Positions 38,942 through 53,764 of a stretch of 64,000 nucleotides of DNA are shown piece after piece; the first letter of the stretch is position 1; each line of letters begins with the position of its first letter. The stretch covers positions 2,976,001-3,040,000 of the forward strand of contig JARDVN010000001.1 in the NCBI GenBank assembly GCA_028994555.1. The letters are read 5' to 3'. The position numbers were made by a program, and so were the translations under genes. The notes under the pieces are model-generated. The model did no database searches. It had not been told where the DNA came from and saw only the letters and a program-made list of their open reading frames with translations. This DNA comes from Citrobacter amalonaticus. GTDB taxonomy: Bacteria; Pseudomonadota; Gammaproteobacteria; Enterobacterales; Enterobacteriaceae.

Positions 38942-39394
38942 ATGAAACTTTTACAAGTGGCAGCATTTGCAGCAATCGTGGTTTCTGGCAGTGCTCTGGC
39001 TGGTGCAGTTCCACAATGGGGCGGCGGTGGTGGCGGTGGCGGCGGAAGCAGCTCCGGCCCGGAATCGACCCTGAGTATTTATCAGTCAGGGGTCAACAAC
39101 GCCGCGCTTGCGCTGCAAAGCGACGCTCGTAAATCCGATACGACCATTCATCAGAATGGCTTTGGTAACGGCGCTGACGTGGGCCAGGGCGCAGATAATA
39201 GCACCATCGATCTGACTCAAAGCGGCTTCCAGAACAATGCCACCATCGATCAGTGGAACGGCAAAAACTCGGACATTACTGTGAGCCAGTATGGTGGACA
39301 TAACGGCGCGTTGGTAAACCAGACTGCGTCTGATTCCAGCGTTCTGGTGCATCAGGTTGGTTTTGGCAACAACGCCACGGCTAACCAGTACTGA
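38942..39394 (+). CDS. csgA: CsgA, major curlin subunit
   Basis: 150 residues. Sec signal (AIVVSGSALA), then an N-terminal export segment with nine consecutive Gly (residues about 27-35), then five curlin repeats (for example LSIYQSGVNNAALALQ, ITVSQYGGHNGALVNQ, VLVHQVGFGNNATANQY). Coding sequence is intact, but the csgBA promoter is deleted, and no CsgB or CsgD is encoded here, so curli fibres should not be made. Confidence 0.96.
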   Translation: MKLLQVAAFAAIVVSGSALAGAVPQWGGGGGGGGGSSSGPESTLSIYQSGVNNAALALQSDARKSDTTIHQNGFGNGADVGQGADNSTIDLTQSGFQNNATIDQWNGKNSDITVSQYGGHNGALVNQTASDSSVLVHQVGFGNNATANQY

Positions 39395-39417
39395 TTCAGT
39401 TAATGTGCTGAATATAA

Positions 39418-39440
39418 ACAGGGCGAAAGCCCTGTTTTTT
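39418..39440 (+). terminator. Terminator between csgA and csgC
   Basis: ACAGGGC (39418-39424), loop GAAA, GCCCTGT (39429-39435), then T run to 39440. It would limit read-through from csgA into csgC. Confidence 0.92.
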
Positions 39441-39454
39441 CTCGGGAGGGAATC

Positions 39455-39788
39455 ATGAATACTTTTTTTACTCCTTGTGGCGCTTTCTAATCAGATAACC
39501 TTCGCGACAACCCAGCAAGGTGACATTTATACCATTACCCCGCAGGTCACTCTGACGCAACCCTGTGTGTGCCAGGTTCAGATTTTAGCCCTTCGCGAAG
39601 GCGTCGCGGGGCAAAGTCAGTCACGACAGAAAAAGACCCTATCCCTGCCTGCTAATCAGGCCATTGATTTGACCAGACTCAGTTTAAATATCTCAGCACA
39701 AGACACCGTCAAAATCGTGGTGACGGTTTCTGACGGTGAGTCGCTGCATTTATCACAACAATGGCCGCCCTCTGCGAAATCGTCATAA
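39455..39788 (+). CDS. csgC: CsgC, periplasmic inhibitor of curlin polymerisation (one extra T)
   Basis: 110 residues after correction, as in E. coli. Short signal (MNTFLLLVALSNQITF), then an Ig-like beta-sandwich with the CVCQV pair. It stops CsgA from forming amyloid inside the periplasm. Seven T at 39463-39469 break the frame eight bases after the ATG; six give NTFLLLVAL. A GGGAGGG ribosome site precedes it. Confidence 0.92.
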
Positions 39789-39901
39789 CGGACTGATAAT
39801 TTGTGCGTTGATGCTGGCAGAAGCGGGGCAGCTGAACTATGAATAGAGTGATGCAGAATGCGTGACTCCCGGGCTCAGTCGCCGTCAGGGAAAACACTGT
39901 C

Positions 39902-39926
39902 CCTCAAGGATGAATGTTCATTGAGG
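39902..39926 (+). promoter_or_regulatory. Hairpin that covers the ymdA ribosome site
   Basis: CCTCA (39902-39906) can pair with TGAGG (39922-39926), and ATGAA with TTCAT inside, separated by a small bulge. The right arm is the GAGG ribosome site of ymdA, so the fold would hide it. Confidence 0.45.
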
Positions 39927-39933
39927 AAACCTT

Positions 39934-40257
39934 ATGTCGTTATCTGTCGCGCGTAAAACAAGCGTTCCGCTTCTTCGTCTTCTTCTCCTCATTTCATTCA
40001 CCCCGATGGCGCAAGCGAGCGGGCAGGGTGGGGTCATTCATTTCTCAGGGCAAATTGTTGAGCCTCCCTGTGAGATCAATCACGTTCAACAGCATATAGC
40101 GATGTCGTGTGATAAAGAGGGGCACACGCAGACCCGCAATTATTCAACGCAGGAGTTGCAAAAGGCGCCACAGCACTTTAAACAAATCGCTGCAGTCAAC
40201 CTGCGTTATCTCGACGAAAAGAAAAAACTGGCGGTGATAAACATCGATTACCGCTAA
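39934..40257 (+). CDS. ymdA: YmdA, small exported protein, type-1-fimbria-like
   Basis: 107 residues with a signal peptide (LLRLLLLISFTPMAQA) and a short mature part with GGVIHFSGQIVEPPCEI, which resembles the first strands of pilin-type (FimA) domains, plus two cysteines (PPCEI, AMSCDK). Same position as E. coli ymdA, between csgC and ymdB. Function unknown. Intact. Confidence 0.85.
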   Translation: MSLSVARKTSVPLLRLLLLISFTPMAQASGQGGVIHFSGQIVEPPCEINHVQQHIAMSCDKEGHTQTRNYSTQELQKAPQHFKQIAAVNLRYLDEKKKLAVINIDYR

Positions 40258-40346
40258 AACGGCAGGTCAGACAAATAGATGAAAAAAGCGATTTCAGGAT
40301 ATCCCCTGCTGTACACTTACAGAATAGAGTGACGTAAGGAGGTACT

Positions 40347-40880
40347 ATGGAATCGCGTATTCATGTTATCCAGGGGGATATCACCACCGTTCCGGTCGAT
40401 GTGATCGTCAATGCCGCAAACTCGTCATTGATGGGCGGCGGCGGGGTTGACGGCGCTATCCACCGCGCAGCGGGTCCTGCCTTACTGGAAGCCTGCATGA
40501 AGGTCAGACAGCAGCAGGGCGAGTGCCCGACGGGTCATGCGGTGGTAACGCTTGCCGGTAACCTTCCCGCCAAAGCGGTCATCCATACTGTCGGCCCTGT
40601 CTGGCGTGGCGGCGAGCATAACGAAGCGCAACTGCTACAGGATGCGTATTTCAATAGCCTGAATCTGGCGCTGGCCAATGGCTACAGGTCTATTGCCTTT
40701 CCGGCAATCAGTACTGGGGTTTATGGCTATCCGCGAGCGGCAGCCGCTGAAATTGCGCTAAAGACTGTTTCGGAATTTATTACCCGCCGCGCTTTGCCTG
40801 AACAGATATACTTTGTCTGTTATGACGATGAAACAGCCCGACTTTACCAGCGTTTACTTACCCAGCAAGGCGATGAATGA
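40347..40880 (+). CDS. ymdB: YmdB, O-acetyl-ADP-ribose deacetylase (macrodomain)
   Basis: 177 residues, a single macrodomain: [20 protein letters not shown] and [14 protein letters not shown] bind ADP-ribose; ISTGVYGYP contacts the phosphates. It removes acetyl from O-acetyl-ADP-ribose and in E. coli also inhibits RNase III. AAGGAGG precedes the ATG. Its stop overlaps the clsC start by eight bases; the two proteins work together in E. coli cardiolipin synthesis. Intact. Confidence 0.96.
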   Translation: MESRIHVIQGDITTVPVDVIVNAANSSLMGGGGVDGAIHRAAGPALLEACMKVRQQQGECPTGHAVVTLAGNLPAKAVIHTVGPVWRGGEHNEAQLLQDAYFNSLNLALANGYRSIAFPAISTGVYGYPRAAAAEIALKTVSEFITRRALPEQIYFVCYDDETARLYQRLLTQQGDE

Positions 40881-42306
40881 GCTGACCCGGCTCGCTCGCG
40901 CCACCTGTCCGCTGTGCGAAAATCATCCCGGAGAATGCGGGATCCTTGCACTGGATGACAGTCTTGACGCCTTTGCCGCCCGCTACCGTCTGGCGGAAAT
41001 GGCGGAGCACTCGCTGGATATTCAGTACTATATCTGGGAAGACGACATGTCCGGCCGTCTGTTGTTCTCCGCTCTGCTGGCGGCGGCAAAGCGGGGCGTC
41101 CATGTGCGCCTGCTGCTTGATGACAACAATACGCCGGGGCTCGATGACATTCTGCAACTGCTCGACGCCCATCCCAACATTGAAGTTCGCCTGTTTAATC
41201 CCTTCTCTTTTCGCATGCTACGGATGCTCGGTTATCTGACTGATTTCGCCAGGCTCAATCGGCGCATGCATAACAAAAGCTATACCGTAGACGGTGTCAT
41301 CACGCTGGTGGGCGGGCGAAACATTGGTGATGCCTATTTCGGTGCCGGTGAGGAGCCGCTGTTCTCTGATCTGGACGTCATGGCGATAGGACCCGTGGTC
41401 AGGGAGGTGGCGGAGGATTTTGAACGCTACTGGCATTGTGCCTCGGTCTCGACGTTGAAGTCGGTACTGGCGTTGTCGGAACAAGAGATCAGCGAGCGCA
41501 TCGAGTTACCCGACGCGTGGTACAACGACCCCATCACCCGGCGATACCAGCATAAACTGCAAACCAGCCCGTTTATGACTCATCTCGAACGCGGTGCGCT
41601 GCCGCTTATCTGGGCGAAGACCCGGCTGTTGAGTGACGATCCTTCCAAAGGCGAAGGGAAAGCGCAGCGCCACTCTTTACTGCCACAACGACTGTTTGAC
41701 GTAATGGGATCGCCGACGGAGCGGATTGACATTATCTCTGCCTATTTTGTCCCGACCCGGGCAGGTGTCGCGCAGTTGCTGAAACTGGTGCGTAAAGGTG
41801 TCAAAATTGCGATCCTTACTAACTCATTAGCGGCCAATGATGTCGCGGTGGTGCATGCCGGCTACGCGCGCTGGCGCAAAAAATTACTCCGTTATGGTGT
41901 CGAACTCTATGAACTGAAGCCCACGCGTGAACGCCAGGTGGTACTGCATGACAGGGGGGATTACAGGGAATTCTGGCTCCAGTTTGCATGCCAAAACGTT
42001 CAGTATTGACGGGCGGAAGGTGTTTATTGGTTCACTTAATTTTGATCCTCGCTCTACGTTGCTGAACACAGAAATGGGCTTTGTGATCGAAAGCGAGACG
42101 CTGGCGACGCTTATCCACCGACGCTTCACCGAGAGTCAGCGCGATGCGGCCTGGCAACTGCAACTCGATCGCTGGGGGGCGAATTAACTGGGTGGATCGC
42201 CAACAGGACGACGTGCAGGTGCTAAAAAAAAGAACCCGCCACAGGATTCTGGAAGCGGGTTCTGGTGCGACTGGCAACATTACTGCCGGTTGAATGGCTG
42301 CTTTAG
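40873..42306 (+). CDS. clsC: ClsC, cardiolipin synthase C (three homopolymer indels)
   Basis: About 476 residues after removing three bases. Two phospholipase D HKD motifs: HNKSYTVD (about 137) and HAKTFSID (about 370), with GGRNIGD and GSLNFDPRS alongside. It makes cardiolipin from phosphatidylethanolamine and phosphatidylglycerol, with YmdB aiding. Extra bases: G run 41954-41959, G run 42174-42179 and A run 42234-42241. The corrected end is TLLPVEWLL, just as in E. coli. Ends two bases before the convergent opgC. Confidence 0.9.
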
Positions 42307-42308
42307 TG

Positions 42309-43467
42309 TTAACCAGCCACCTTTGTGCTTTGTTCTTGTCTGACTGGCTTACCGGAGAACAAGAACTTGAGCAGCGGAATGCGCAGATGAATTTCGTATA
42401 ATACCAGCGCGATGCCAACGACAAAAATCAGTCCGCAGAGAAAGCCCAACAGATTCGACGTAATATGCGGCGTGATCCACGCACCGTAAAACAACGTTAA
42501 CGGATGATGCACCAGATAAATAAACAGCGACGCATTGACAAAATAGGTCACGCGGGCTGACTGGAAATTAAGCAAGCGGTGGCCAAGGGAAAACACCACA
42601 TTGACCATCCATAATCCAAGCACCATGGTGATGACATATTCCGTTTCGTACATCCAGGCGTCGCCGCTGCCGTAGCGCTGATTCAGCAAATAAGCGATGA
42701 AGGCGAAGGCGGCTGCCAGCGTACATCCCCGGGAAGGCGTGGTAAACAGCGCCTTCAGCTCGGGTGAGATAAAGGCCAGCGCGCCCAGCATAAAGAAAGG
42801 CACATAAAACAGCGTTTGCATCACGACGAAATTAAATAAGCCGTCGCTGAGAATCGGCGGGTAAATAATGAACAACGTCCGGCGTATTACCGCGTAGCCA
42901 ATACCCAGAAAGAAAAAGATCAGCGTCAGTTTACCCATTGACACGGCGGCAAGGCATTTTTTTATCCGCTTTTTCCAGGTTTTTCCTCATCTGGCTAAAT
43001 ACCCACAGACTGACCGTTGTTAATACCACCAGTACCAGTAAAAACCAGAGGTGAGAAATTAACTCCCAGACCAGCGTGTTGTATTTTTCATACAGTGTGA
43101 GCGTATGCCAGCTGTCGACCTTTCCCTTAACATATTGCAGCATTATAAATTGCGGCAACGTTAACAGAGGAATAGCGGTGAGCATCGGAATGCCCACGCG
43201 TTCAACGCGTACTTTCCACCAGCGTTTCAACGGGTAACGCAGGAATAACATGTACGAAAAATAGCCGGAAATAACGAAGAAGACCTGCATTCGAAAGGAA
43301 TGGATAAAATCGTTAAACAGGGTCAGCCACCATGAAGGTTCGGCGCTGTTGACATGCCAGGTGTGACCGGAATAGATCAATGAGATATGGAAGGGAATAC
43401 CCAACAACATCAGCCAGGCGCGGATGGAGTCAAGAAAATATTCACGCTGTGCGGGTACGGGATTCAT
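42309..43467 (-). CDS. opgC: OpgC, succinyltransferase for periplasmic glucans (one extra A)
   Basis: 385 residues, ten membrane helices, acyltransferase-3 family: [22 protein letters not shown] holds the conserved Asp-Arg and His. It adds succinyl groups to osmoregulated periplasmic glucans. Seven T on the plus strand (42957-42963) break the frame; six give [14 protein letters not shown]. Divergent from opgGH. Confidence 0.94.
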
Positions 43468-43729
43468 AGAGGTTTCGTATTCTCAGATTCTCAGACTAAT
43501 CGTCTTATCCTTAAGGCGATGAGTAGTTACAGTCGGGAGCAACCCTACACGAAGTACAACAACCTGTCTCCAGGATAAGTACGCAAAGTGAAAAAGGGCC
43601 CGTCGGGGTGCTTAAACCATAAGCCAGCGTGCCGAACAATGGAGGGATTCAGTTGTCCTAATGCCTGATTATCCATTAAAATAGATCGGATCGATATAAG
43701 CACACAAAGGGGGGAAGTGCTTACTAATT

Positions 43730-47805
<4,076 letters not shown>

Positions 47806-47832
47806 GCGCCATCCGGCGAAATCGTCTGAAAA

Positions 47833-47858
47833 ATACCGGCTTGCGCCGGTATTTTTTT
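47833..47858 (+). terminator. Terminator of opgGH
   Basis: ATACCGGC (47833-47840), loop TTGC, GCCGGTAT (47845-47852), then seven T. Confidence 0.92.
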
Positions 47859-47889
47859 ATACTGAAGAAAACGAATGAAAGGGCATTAC

Positions 47890-48117
47890 ATGCGACTGAT
47901 TGCGGTGGGCATCATGGTCATGCTGTTAAGCGGATGCGGCAGCATTATTAGCCGGACAATCCCCGGACAGGGGCATGGCAACCAGTATTATCCGGGCGTG
48001 CAGTGGGACGTCCGGGATTCAGCATGGCGCTATATTACAGTCCTCGACCTGCCGTTTTCACTGGTGTTTGACACGCTGCTATTGCCGCTTGACATACACC
48101 ACGGTCCTTATGAGTAA
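47890..48117 (+). CDS. yceK: YceK, small DUF1375 lipoprotein
   Basis: 75 residues with lipobox LLSGC and the mature start CGSIISRTIPGQGHGNQYYP. Same length as E. coli YceK, function unknown. ATG 47890 follows AAAGGG at a good distance; an in-frame ATG at 47875 would add five residues. Its stop directly abuts the end of the convergent msyB. Intact. Confidence 0.92.
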   Translation: MRLIAVGIMVMLLSGCGSIISRTIPGQGHGNQYYPGVQWDVRDSAWRYITVLDLPFSLVFDTLLLPLDIHHGPYE

Positions 48118-48493
48118 TCAGCGCTCATCCCACTCATCGGCTGCGGTTTGTCCTTCTTCCGTATCCAGCGGGGGGGTCAAGCTGAAATTCGCCTTCATCC
48201 CATTCATGTAGCGTATTCTCTTCCAGCCACTCCTGGCGGATTTCTATCTCATCATAATCGCCGTCAAAGACGCTTTGCGCGGCCTCGCCACTAAGCATCG
48301 GCAGGCATTCGCCTTCTTCGCCTTCGTCGGCAAAAAACTCGACCTGCCACATGATGTCGCCATCCTGTAGCACGTACTTCTGCACGTTGAACTGCTGTAC
48401 ATTGGCTTCGTCCTGTTCAAGCTCAGGATGGTCCGCCATAAATTCTTCACGGGCTGAGTCAATGGCTTCTTCCAGCGTTGCATACATGGTCAT
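48118..48493 (-). CDS. msyB: MsyB, small acidic protein (one extra G)
   Basis: 124 residues, strongly acidic (EEAIDSAREEF, FADEGEEGECLPM, YDEIEIRQEW), like E. coli MsyB, a multicopy suppressor of secA and secY mutations. Seven G on the plus strand (48170-48176) break the frame; six give QLDPPLDTEEGQTAADEWDER. No signal peptide. Its direct role is unknown. Confidence 0.92.
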
Positions 48494-48574
48494 CTGAGTC
48501 TCCCTTTGATTTGATGAGGTATTCAGGGAAAGAATAGCTGATTCTCCGGTTATGCAAGTATGAATGGTGAAAAA

Positions 48575-49800
48575 TCATCCCGCTGTTCGTGAGAGAGCAC
48601 GGCGACGCAGGCTGTTCCAGGAATAAATGGCGTTAAACAATACCACCCCGGCAGTGACCAGAAAAACGGCGCGAAAACCATAGTTAGCAGAAATTGCTGC
48701 GCCCATGAGCGGGCCGGTGACGTTGCCAATATCGCGGAACGACTGGTTATAACTGAAGATGCGTCCGGCGATTTGGTTTGTGGAGTTATAGACCAGCAGC
48801 GTCTGGACCGCCGGCAGTAACGCGCCGTCGGCAGCGCCCAGTAAAAAGCGTAATACCGCCAGTTGCCACGGGGTCTGAACAAAAGACATCGGGATCAGCA
48901 GCAGAACGGAGAAGATTAGCGCCACAATGAGGATTTTCTCCGGCCCGATACGGTCCCCCAGCTTGCCTAATCTCGGCGCGCTGAGCAATGCGGCGACGCC
49001 AGGTACGGAGGCAATCATCCCGCTGATAAACGCAATATTGCTGACATTGCCTGCCAGTTCCCGCACATAGAGCGTCAGAATCGGTGCAATGGAACCGGTC
49101 GCCACCTGAATAATCAGCGTGGTGACGAACAGGCTCAGGACCAGTTTCGGATTTTTAAGCGTGGCGACGACTTCGCGCACGCGCAGCATCTCTTTTTTTG
49201 CTGATCGGTTTGAAGTTCTCGCGAATAAAAAACAGCGTCAGTAAAAAAACAGATCACCAGTACTGTGGCGGTGATGAAGAACACCGGACGCAGTCCATAC
49301 TGGTCGGCGAGCAGGCCACCTGCCAGCGGGCCAAGTAACGCACCGCTCACGCCGCCGGTAGAAAGCGTCCCCAGCGCCCAGCCGCTTTTATTGCGCGGTA
49401 CCTGGGTGGCGATCAACGCGTTCGCATTGGGGATAAATCCCCCCCAGTAGACCGAGCAGTGCACGCAGCACCAGAAACTGCCAGATGTTCTGGGCAAGGC
49501 CCATCAACAACATCACGACTGCCATCCCCAGCGCGGAGCGCAGCAGCATAATCTTTCTGCCTTTGCGGTCGGCGAGGCCCCCCCCAGAAGGGGGGAGGCG
49601 ATAGCGGAGAAAAGAAACGTAATACTGAAAACCAGCCCGGACCACATATTGAGCGCACTGTGGCCCGTTACGCCGAGTTGCTCGACGTAGAGCGGTAAGA
49701 ATGGCATCACCAGGCTGAATGCGGCACCCGTTAAGAAACAGCCGAGCCAGGCGACGGTGAGATTACGTTTCCAGTTTATGGGTATCTCTGAGGGTGACAT
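48575..49800 (-). CDS. mdtG: MdtG, MFS multidrug efflux pump (five homopolymer indels)
   Basis: About 406 residues, 12 helices, MFS motif A near ADRKGRK and the motif C-like [11 protein letters not shown] stretch. Confers fosfomycin and deoxycholate resistance in E. coli. The frame changes at plus-strand runs 49590-49595 (G), 49578-49585 (C), 49439-49445 (C), 49243-49249 (A) and 49193-49199 (T), each one base long. Taking out five bases gives one frame throughout, from [13 protein letters not shown] to the end RALSRTAG. The C-terminus differs from E. coli. The most heavily affected gene in the window. Confidence 0.9.
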
Positions 49801-49926
49801 AGCGATCCGCGTGTGACGCGCTGTTGGCGCGATCGGGCAAAAAAACGAATATAAATTAAGCATATTCATTATGCGCCTGTATGCTGATGGTCGCAATGTG
49901 GGCAGCTTTAATCGCTAAAAGCGGTG

Positions 49927-49949
49927 AAAAAGCAGTCCGGAAGGACTGC
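49927..49949 (-). terminator. Terminator of lpxL
   Basis: Read leftward: GCAGTCC, loop TTCC, GGACTGC, then five T. It starts about 11 bases after the lpxL stop codon. Confidence 0.9.
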
Positions 49950-49959
49950 TTTGCAGGAT

Positions 49960-50881
49960 TTAATAGCGGGAAGGCACTCCGGCAGGACGTGTTTTGAAGC
50001 GACGGTGCAGCCACATGTACTGTTCCGGTGCCATCATGATGCACTTCTCAATAACCTGGTTCATCCAGGCAGCTGTGGTCTCAGCGTCATCCAGGGGCGG
50101 TGAGCACTCTGGCGGTAACATAATCAACTGGTAGCCTTTACCGTCGGGTTTGCGACGCGGTACAAAGGGTACCAGGCAGGCATTAGACATCCGGGCGAGC
50201 ATCCAGGTACCGGAGGTGGTGGCGGCCTGCTCTACGGCAAAAAAAGGGGACAAAGACACTGGCGCGTGGGCCATAGTCGTGATCCGGTGCATACCAGACC
50301 ACTTCGCCTTTCTTCAGCGCTTTAATCATCCCTTTGAGGTCTTTACGATCGAGCATCGATTTATTCGAGCGCATACGTCCCCAGGTCTGAAGCCAGTCGA
50401 TTAACGGATTATCATTCGGACGATAAACGCCGATGCCGGGTTCCTGCAGACCAAACTGACGCGCTCCCAGTTCCAGGGTCAAAAAGTGCAGACCGACCAG
50501 CAATATACCGCGCTTTTGCTGCTGAACATCGCGGATATGCTCCATGCCGATCACTTCCGTCCAGCGGGAAACACGACGATCGGACCAGAACCAGGCCATC
50601 CCGGTTTCTATCAACCCCATACCGACGGATTCGAAGTTTTTGACTACCATCGCCTGACGCTCTGCTTTGCTTATTTCGGGAAAACAGAGTTCAAGATTTC
50701 GCTCCACAATGACGGCGCGACGCTTCATCAGATGACGCGCCAGATGACCCAACATATGGCCTGTGCGGTAGAGTATGGGATAGGGCAATTGCACGATTAA
50801 CCAAAGAGCGCCAATACCGAGCCAGGTTAACCAATACCGTGGATGCAGTAATGCTGTGGAGAACTTAGGTAAATTCGTCAT
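49960..50881 (-). CDS. lpxL: LpxL, lipid A lauroyl acyltransferase (one extra A)
   Basis: 306 residues, the E. coli length. One N-terminal membrane helix, then the acyltransferase with the HX4E motif HFLTLE (about 132) and APDHDYGP. It transfers laurate to Kdo2-lipid IVA. Seven A on the plus strand (50239-50245) break the frame; six give [16 protein letters not shown]. Being needed for growth at 37 C in E. coli, a genuine frameshift would be surprising. Confidence 0.95.
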
Positions 50882-51106
50882 GTCTTTCCTGTTAAAAATC
50901 TTAAAACGGACAATTCTGACCATTGTTGCATTTTTTCGCGCGCAGAAAAAATTTACGGCTCAGAGATGGCGATAAAAGCAACGAATGTTGTTAAATTTTT
51001 AGTTAGAAGAAAGAAATGTAGCGCAAAATGTGTGGATGTAAATTGGCAACATTTGCTATATGATGCCGCCCGATTTGATTTTCACTCATTGCAGGACTCG
51101 TACACC

Positions 51107-52159
51107 ATGCCAGTGTTACATAACCGCATTTCCAATGACGCCCTCAGAGCCCAGATGCTGGCTGAAACTGAGCCGCGCACAACCATTTCATTCTACAAAT
51201 ATTTTACCATCACCGATCCGAAAGCGACACGCGATGCGTTGTATCAAAAGTTAACAGCGCTGAATGTTTTTGGTCGTATCTATCTGGCGCATGAAGGAAT
51301 TAATGCCCAAATTAGCGTGCCGCAAAGCCAGGTGGAGGCATTTCGCCAGCAGCTGTATGCTTTTGATCCGGCACTCGATGGCGTACGTCTGAACATCGCA
51401 CTGGAGGATGACGGGAAATCTTTCTGGGTGCTGCGCATGAAGGTACGTGAGCGGATTGTGGCGGATGGCATTGAAGATGCGAGCTTTGATGCCAGCAATG
51501 TCGGCGATTACCTGAAGGCCGCCGAAGTGAATGCAATGCTCGACGACCCGGATGCGCTATTCATCGATATGCGTAACCATTACGAATACGAAGTGGGTCA
51601 TTTTGAGAACGCGCTGGAAATTCCGGCCGACACCTTCCGTGAGCAATTGCCAAAAGCGGTCGAGATGATGCAGGAACACAAAGATAAAAAGATTGTGATG
51701 TACTGCACCGGCGGCATTCGCTGCGAAAAAGCCAGCGCCTGGATGAAGCACAACGGCTTCAGCAAAGTGTGGCACATTGAAGGCGGTATCATTGAATATG
51801 CGCGCAAGGCCCGGGAGCAGGGGTTACCGGTGCGTTTCATCGGCAAAAACTTTGTGTTTGATGAGCGTATGGGCGAGCGTATTTCGGATGAGGTAATTGC
51901 CCATTGCCACCAGTGCGGCGCGCTGTGTGACAGCCACACCAACTGTAAAAACGACGGCTGCCATCTGCTGTTTATTCAGTGTCCGGCGTGTGCTGAGAAA
52001 TTCAACGGTTGCTGTAGCGAAGCCTGCTGTGAAGAGAGTGCGTTACCGGAAGAGGAACAGCGTCGTCTCCGTGCGGGGCGCGAAAACGGCAATAAAATCT
52101 TTAATAAGTCTCGTGGGCGACTGAATACGAAACTGGGTATTCCCGACCCTTCGCAGTAA
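51107..52159 (+). CDS. trhO: TrhO (YceA), tRNA U34 hydroxylase, rhodanese family
   Basis: 350 residues from ATG 51107. An N-terminal UPF0176 acylphosphatase-like domain, then a rhodanese domain with active loop CTGGIRCE, then a cysteine-rich tail ([24 protein letters not shown]) that may bind zinc. It makes 5-hydroxyuridine at tRNA position 34 using O2. Divergent from lpxL. Intact. Confidence 0.95.
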   Translation: MPVLHNRISNDALRAQMLAETEPRTTISFYKYFTITDPKATRDALYQKLTALNVFGRIYLAHEGINAQISVPQSQVEAFRQQLYAFDPALDGVRLNIALEDDGKSFWVLRMKVRERIVADGIEDASFDASNVGDYLKAAEVNAMLDDPDALFIDMRNHYEYEVGHFENALEIPADTFREQLPKAVEMMQEHKDKKIVMYCTGGIRCEKASAWMKHNGFSKVWHIEGGIIEYARKAREQGLPVRFIGKNFVFDERMGERISDEVIAHCHQCGALCDSHTNCKNDGCHLLFIQCPACAEKFNGCCSEACCEESALPEEEQRRLRAGRENGNKIFNKSRGRLNTKLGIPDPSQ

Positions 52160-52200
52160 CAGAACAGAACAGGAGAGGGGACTTCCCCCTCTCACCATCA

Positions 52201-52776
52201 TTACTTCTGCTGTACACCTTCCACCGAGATAATCAACTCCACCTCCTGTGAAGCAGGACCCAAATCGGTTGTGATGTTGAAGTCCTTCAGCTTAATTTTC
52301 CCTTCGGCCTCAAAGCCCGCGCGTTTACCGCCCCACGGATCGTCACCCTGACCAATCATCTTCGCTTCCAGCGTTACCGGTTTCGTTACGCCGTTTAACG
52401 TCAGGTTCCCGGTGATGTCCAGTTCGTCACCGTCTTTCTTCACGCTGGTGGAGGTAAAGGACGCCTGCGGGAATTTCGCAACGTTGAGGAAATCGGCGCT
52501 GCGCAGATGCTTATCACGCTCGGCGTGGTTGGTATCCACGCTGTTGGTGTTGATGGTCACATTCACTTTATCTGCGGCGGGATCCTTTTCATCAAAGGTA
52601 AAGGTTCCGTCGAAGTCTTTGAACGTTCCGTACAACCAGCTATATCCCAGGTGCTGAATGCGGAAATTAACAAAGGCATGTTGTCCTTCTTTGTCAATTT
52701 TATAATCCGCCGCGACGGCAGAACCGGTGGTGAACAGCAGTGAGGCGAGAGTTAAACCCAGCAGGCTTTTTTTCAT
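52201..52776 (-). CDS. yceI: YceI, periplasmic isoprenoid-binding lipocalin-like protein
   Basis: 191 residues, signal peptide (GSAVAADYK), then the YceI beta-barrel: [20 protein letters not shown] and [19 protein letters not shown] stretches. The family binds isoprenoids such as polyprenyl phosphates or quinones. Induced by high pH in E. coli. Start overlaps the yceJ stop by four bases. Intact. Confidence 0.95.
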   Translation of the reverse strand: MKKSLLGLTLASLLFTTGSAVAADYKIDKEGQHAFVNFRIQHLGYSWLYGTFKDFDGTFTFDEKDPAADKVNVTINTNSVDTNHAERDKHLRSADFLNVAKFPQASFTSTSVKKDGDELDITGNLTLNGVTKPVTLEAKMIGQGDDPWGGKRAGFEAEGKIKLKDFNITTDLGPASQEVELIISVEGVQQK

Positions 52777-53345
52777 TTTTGAGCTCCATAGTCAGATGAC
52801 GACTTACCCAACATGCGATTCAGGGTGTCGTCTTTATCGATAAAGTGGTGTTTAAAGGCCATCAGGCCATGCAGTACGGAAAGAATGACAACGGTCCAGG
52901 CCAGCCACAGGTGTACGCTTCCGGCAAGATCGGCCTGAACGGCGGCATCCGCGAAGGTCGCCGGGATATCGAACCAGCCAAAAACGCTGATAGGTTTCCC
53001 GTCGGCGGTAGAAATCAAATAACCGCTGATGACAATGCTGAACAGCAGCAGGTATAACGCGAGATGGCCCAGCGCTGCGCCGGCCCGCGTCCATGATGAA
53101 TAGCTTGTTAATGGCTTCGGCGGCACAGAGAACAGACGCCAGATGACCCGTATGACCAGACCCATCATCAGCAGGATCCCGATGCTCTTATGCAGTTCTG
53201 GCCCGCGGTGATACCAGCCATCGTAATAGCTCAGCGTTACCATCCAGAGACCGAGAGCAAACATGCCATACACCGCGATGGCTGTGAGCCAGTGCAGCGC
53301 GATGGAAATAAAACCATACCGTTGAGGAGTATTTGAGAACTGCAT
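52773..53345 (-). CDS. yceJ: YceJ, cytochrome b561-family membrane protein
   Basis: 190 residues, four helices, with heme-ligand histidines in [24 protein letters not shown] and [12 protein letters not shown]. Electron transfer across the inner membrane, possibly to quinones; pairs with YceI through a 4-base overlap. ATG 53345 gives [11 protein letters not shown] as in E. coli. Intact. Confidence 0.93.
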   Translation of the reverse strand: MQFSNTPQRYGFISIALHWLTAIAVYGMFALGLWMVTLSYYDGWYHRGPELHKSIGILLMMGLVIRVIWRLFSVPPKPLTSYSSWTRAGAALGHLALYLLLFSIVISGYLISTADGKPISVFGWFDIPATFADAAVQADLAGSVHLWLAWTVVILSVLHGLMAFKHHFIDKDDTLNRMLGKSSSDYGAQK

Positions 53346-53606
53346 AAACACACCAGTTTATATTTCAGGAGTGAATGAAAATGGCCTGACGGAGACATAA
53401 ATGCAACTAATAATTAACAGTGAGACTGATATTTAAAGTTGATTCAATTATTTTGTATTTACTCAGAAATTTGATTCAATGAATTCGGCATAAATGACTG
53501 TCTGGTGACAATCGACGGGAAGTGCAGGGGAGACAGGTTATTCAAAAAATCACACAGAAATTTAGATAACTTTCAGTTTTTGTCAATATTTGTCAGTGGC
53601 GATGGC

Positions 53607-53720
53607 TCAGTAAAACAGGATGTAAATGACATCCAGAATGGCCAGTAACGACCATAAAATAACGTAGAGCATAAAATGCTCGCGAATATTGTTGACCAGA
53701 TAAAGAAACAGACGACGCAT
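53607..53720 (-). CDS. yceO: YceO, small membrane protein
   Basis: 37 residues, [20 protein letters not shown] then [17 protein letters not shown]: one clear membrane helix after a basic start. It matches E. coli YceO from its MRRLF onward; the E. coli form has nine more N-terminal residues, but here a TAA in frame blocks that extension. AAGG lies nine bases before the ATG. In E. coli it affects biofilm formation. Function unknown. Confidence 0.85.
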   Translation of the reverse strand: MRRLFLYLVNNIREHFMLYVILWSLLAILDVIYILFY

Positions 53721-53764
53721 ATTTAAATTACCTTAAAAGGCCTCATTGCGAGGCCATTAAACGA

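Noticed and set aside
48575..49800. mdtG as a decayed pseudogene
   Set aside because: All five breaks are single extra bases in homopolymers and the rest is well conserved; decay would also leave stops and substitutions outside runs.
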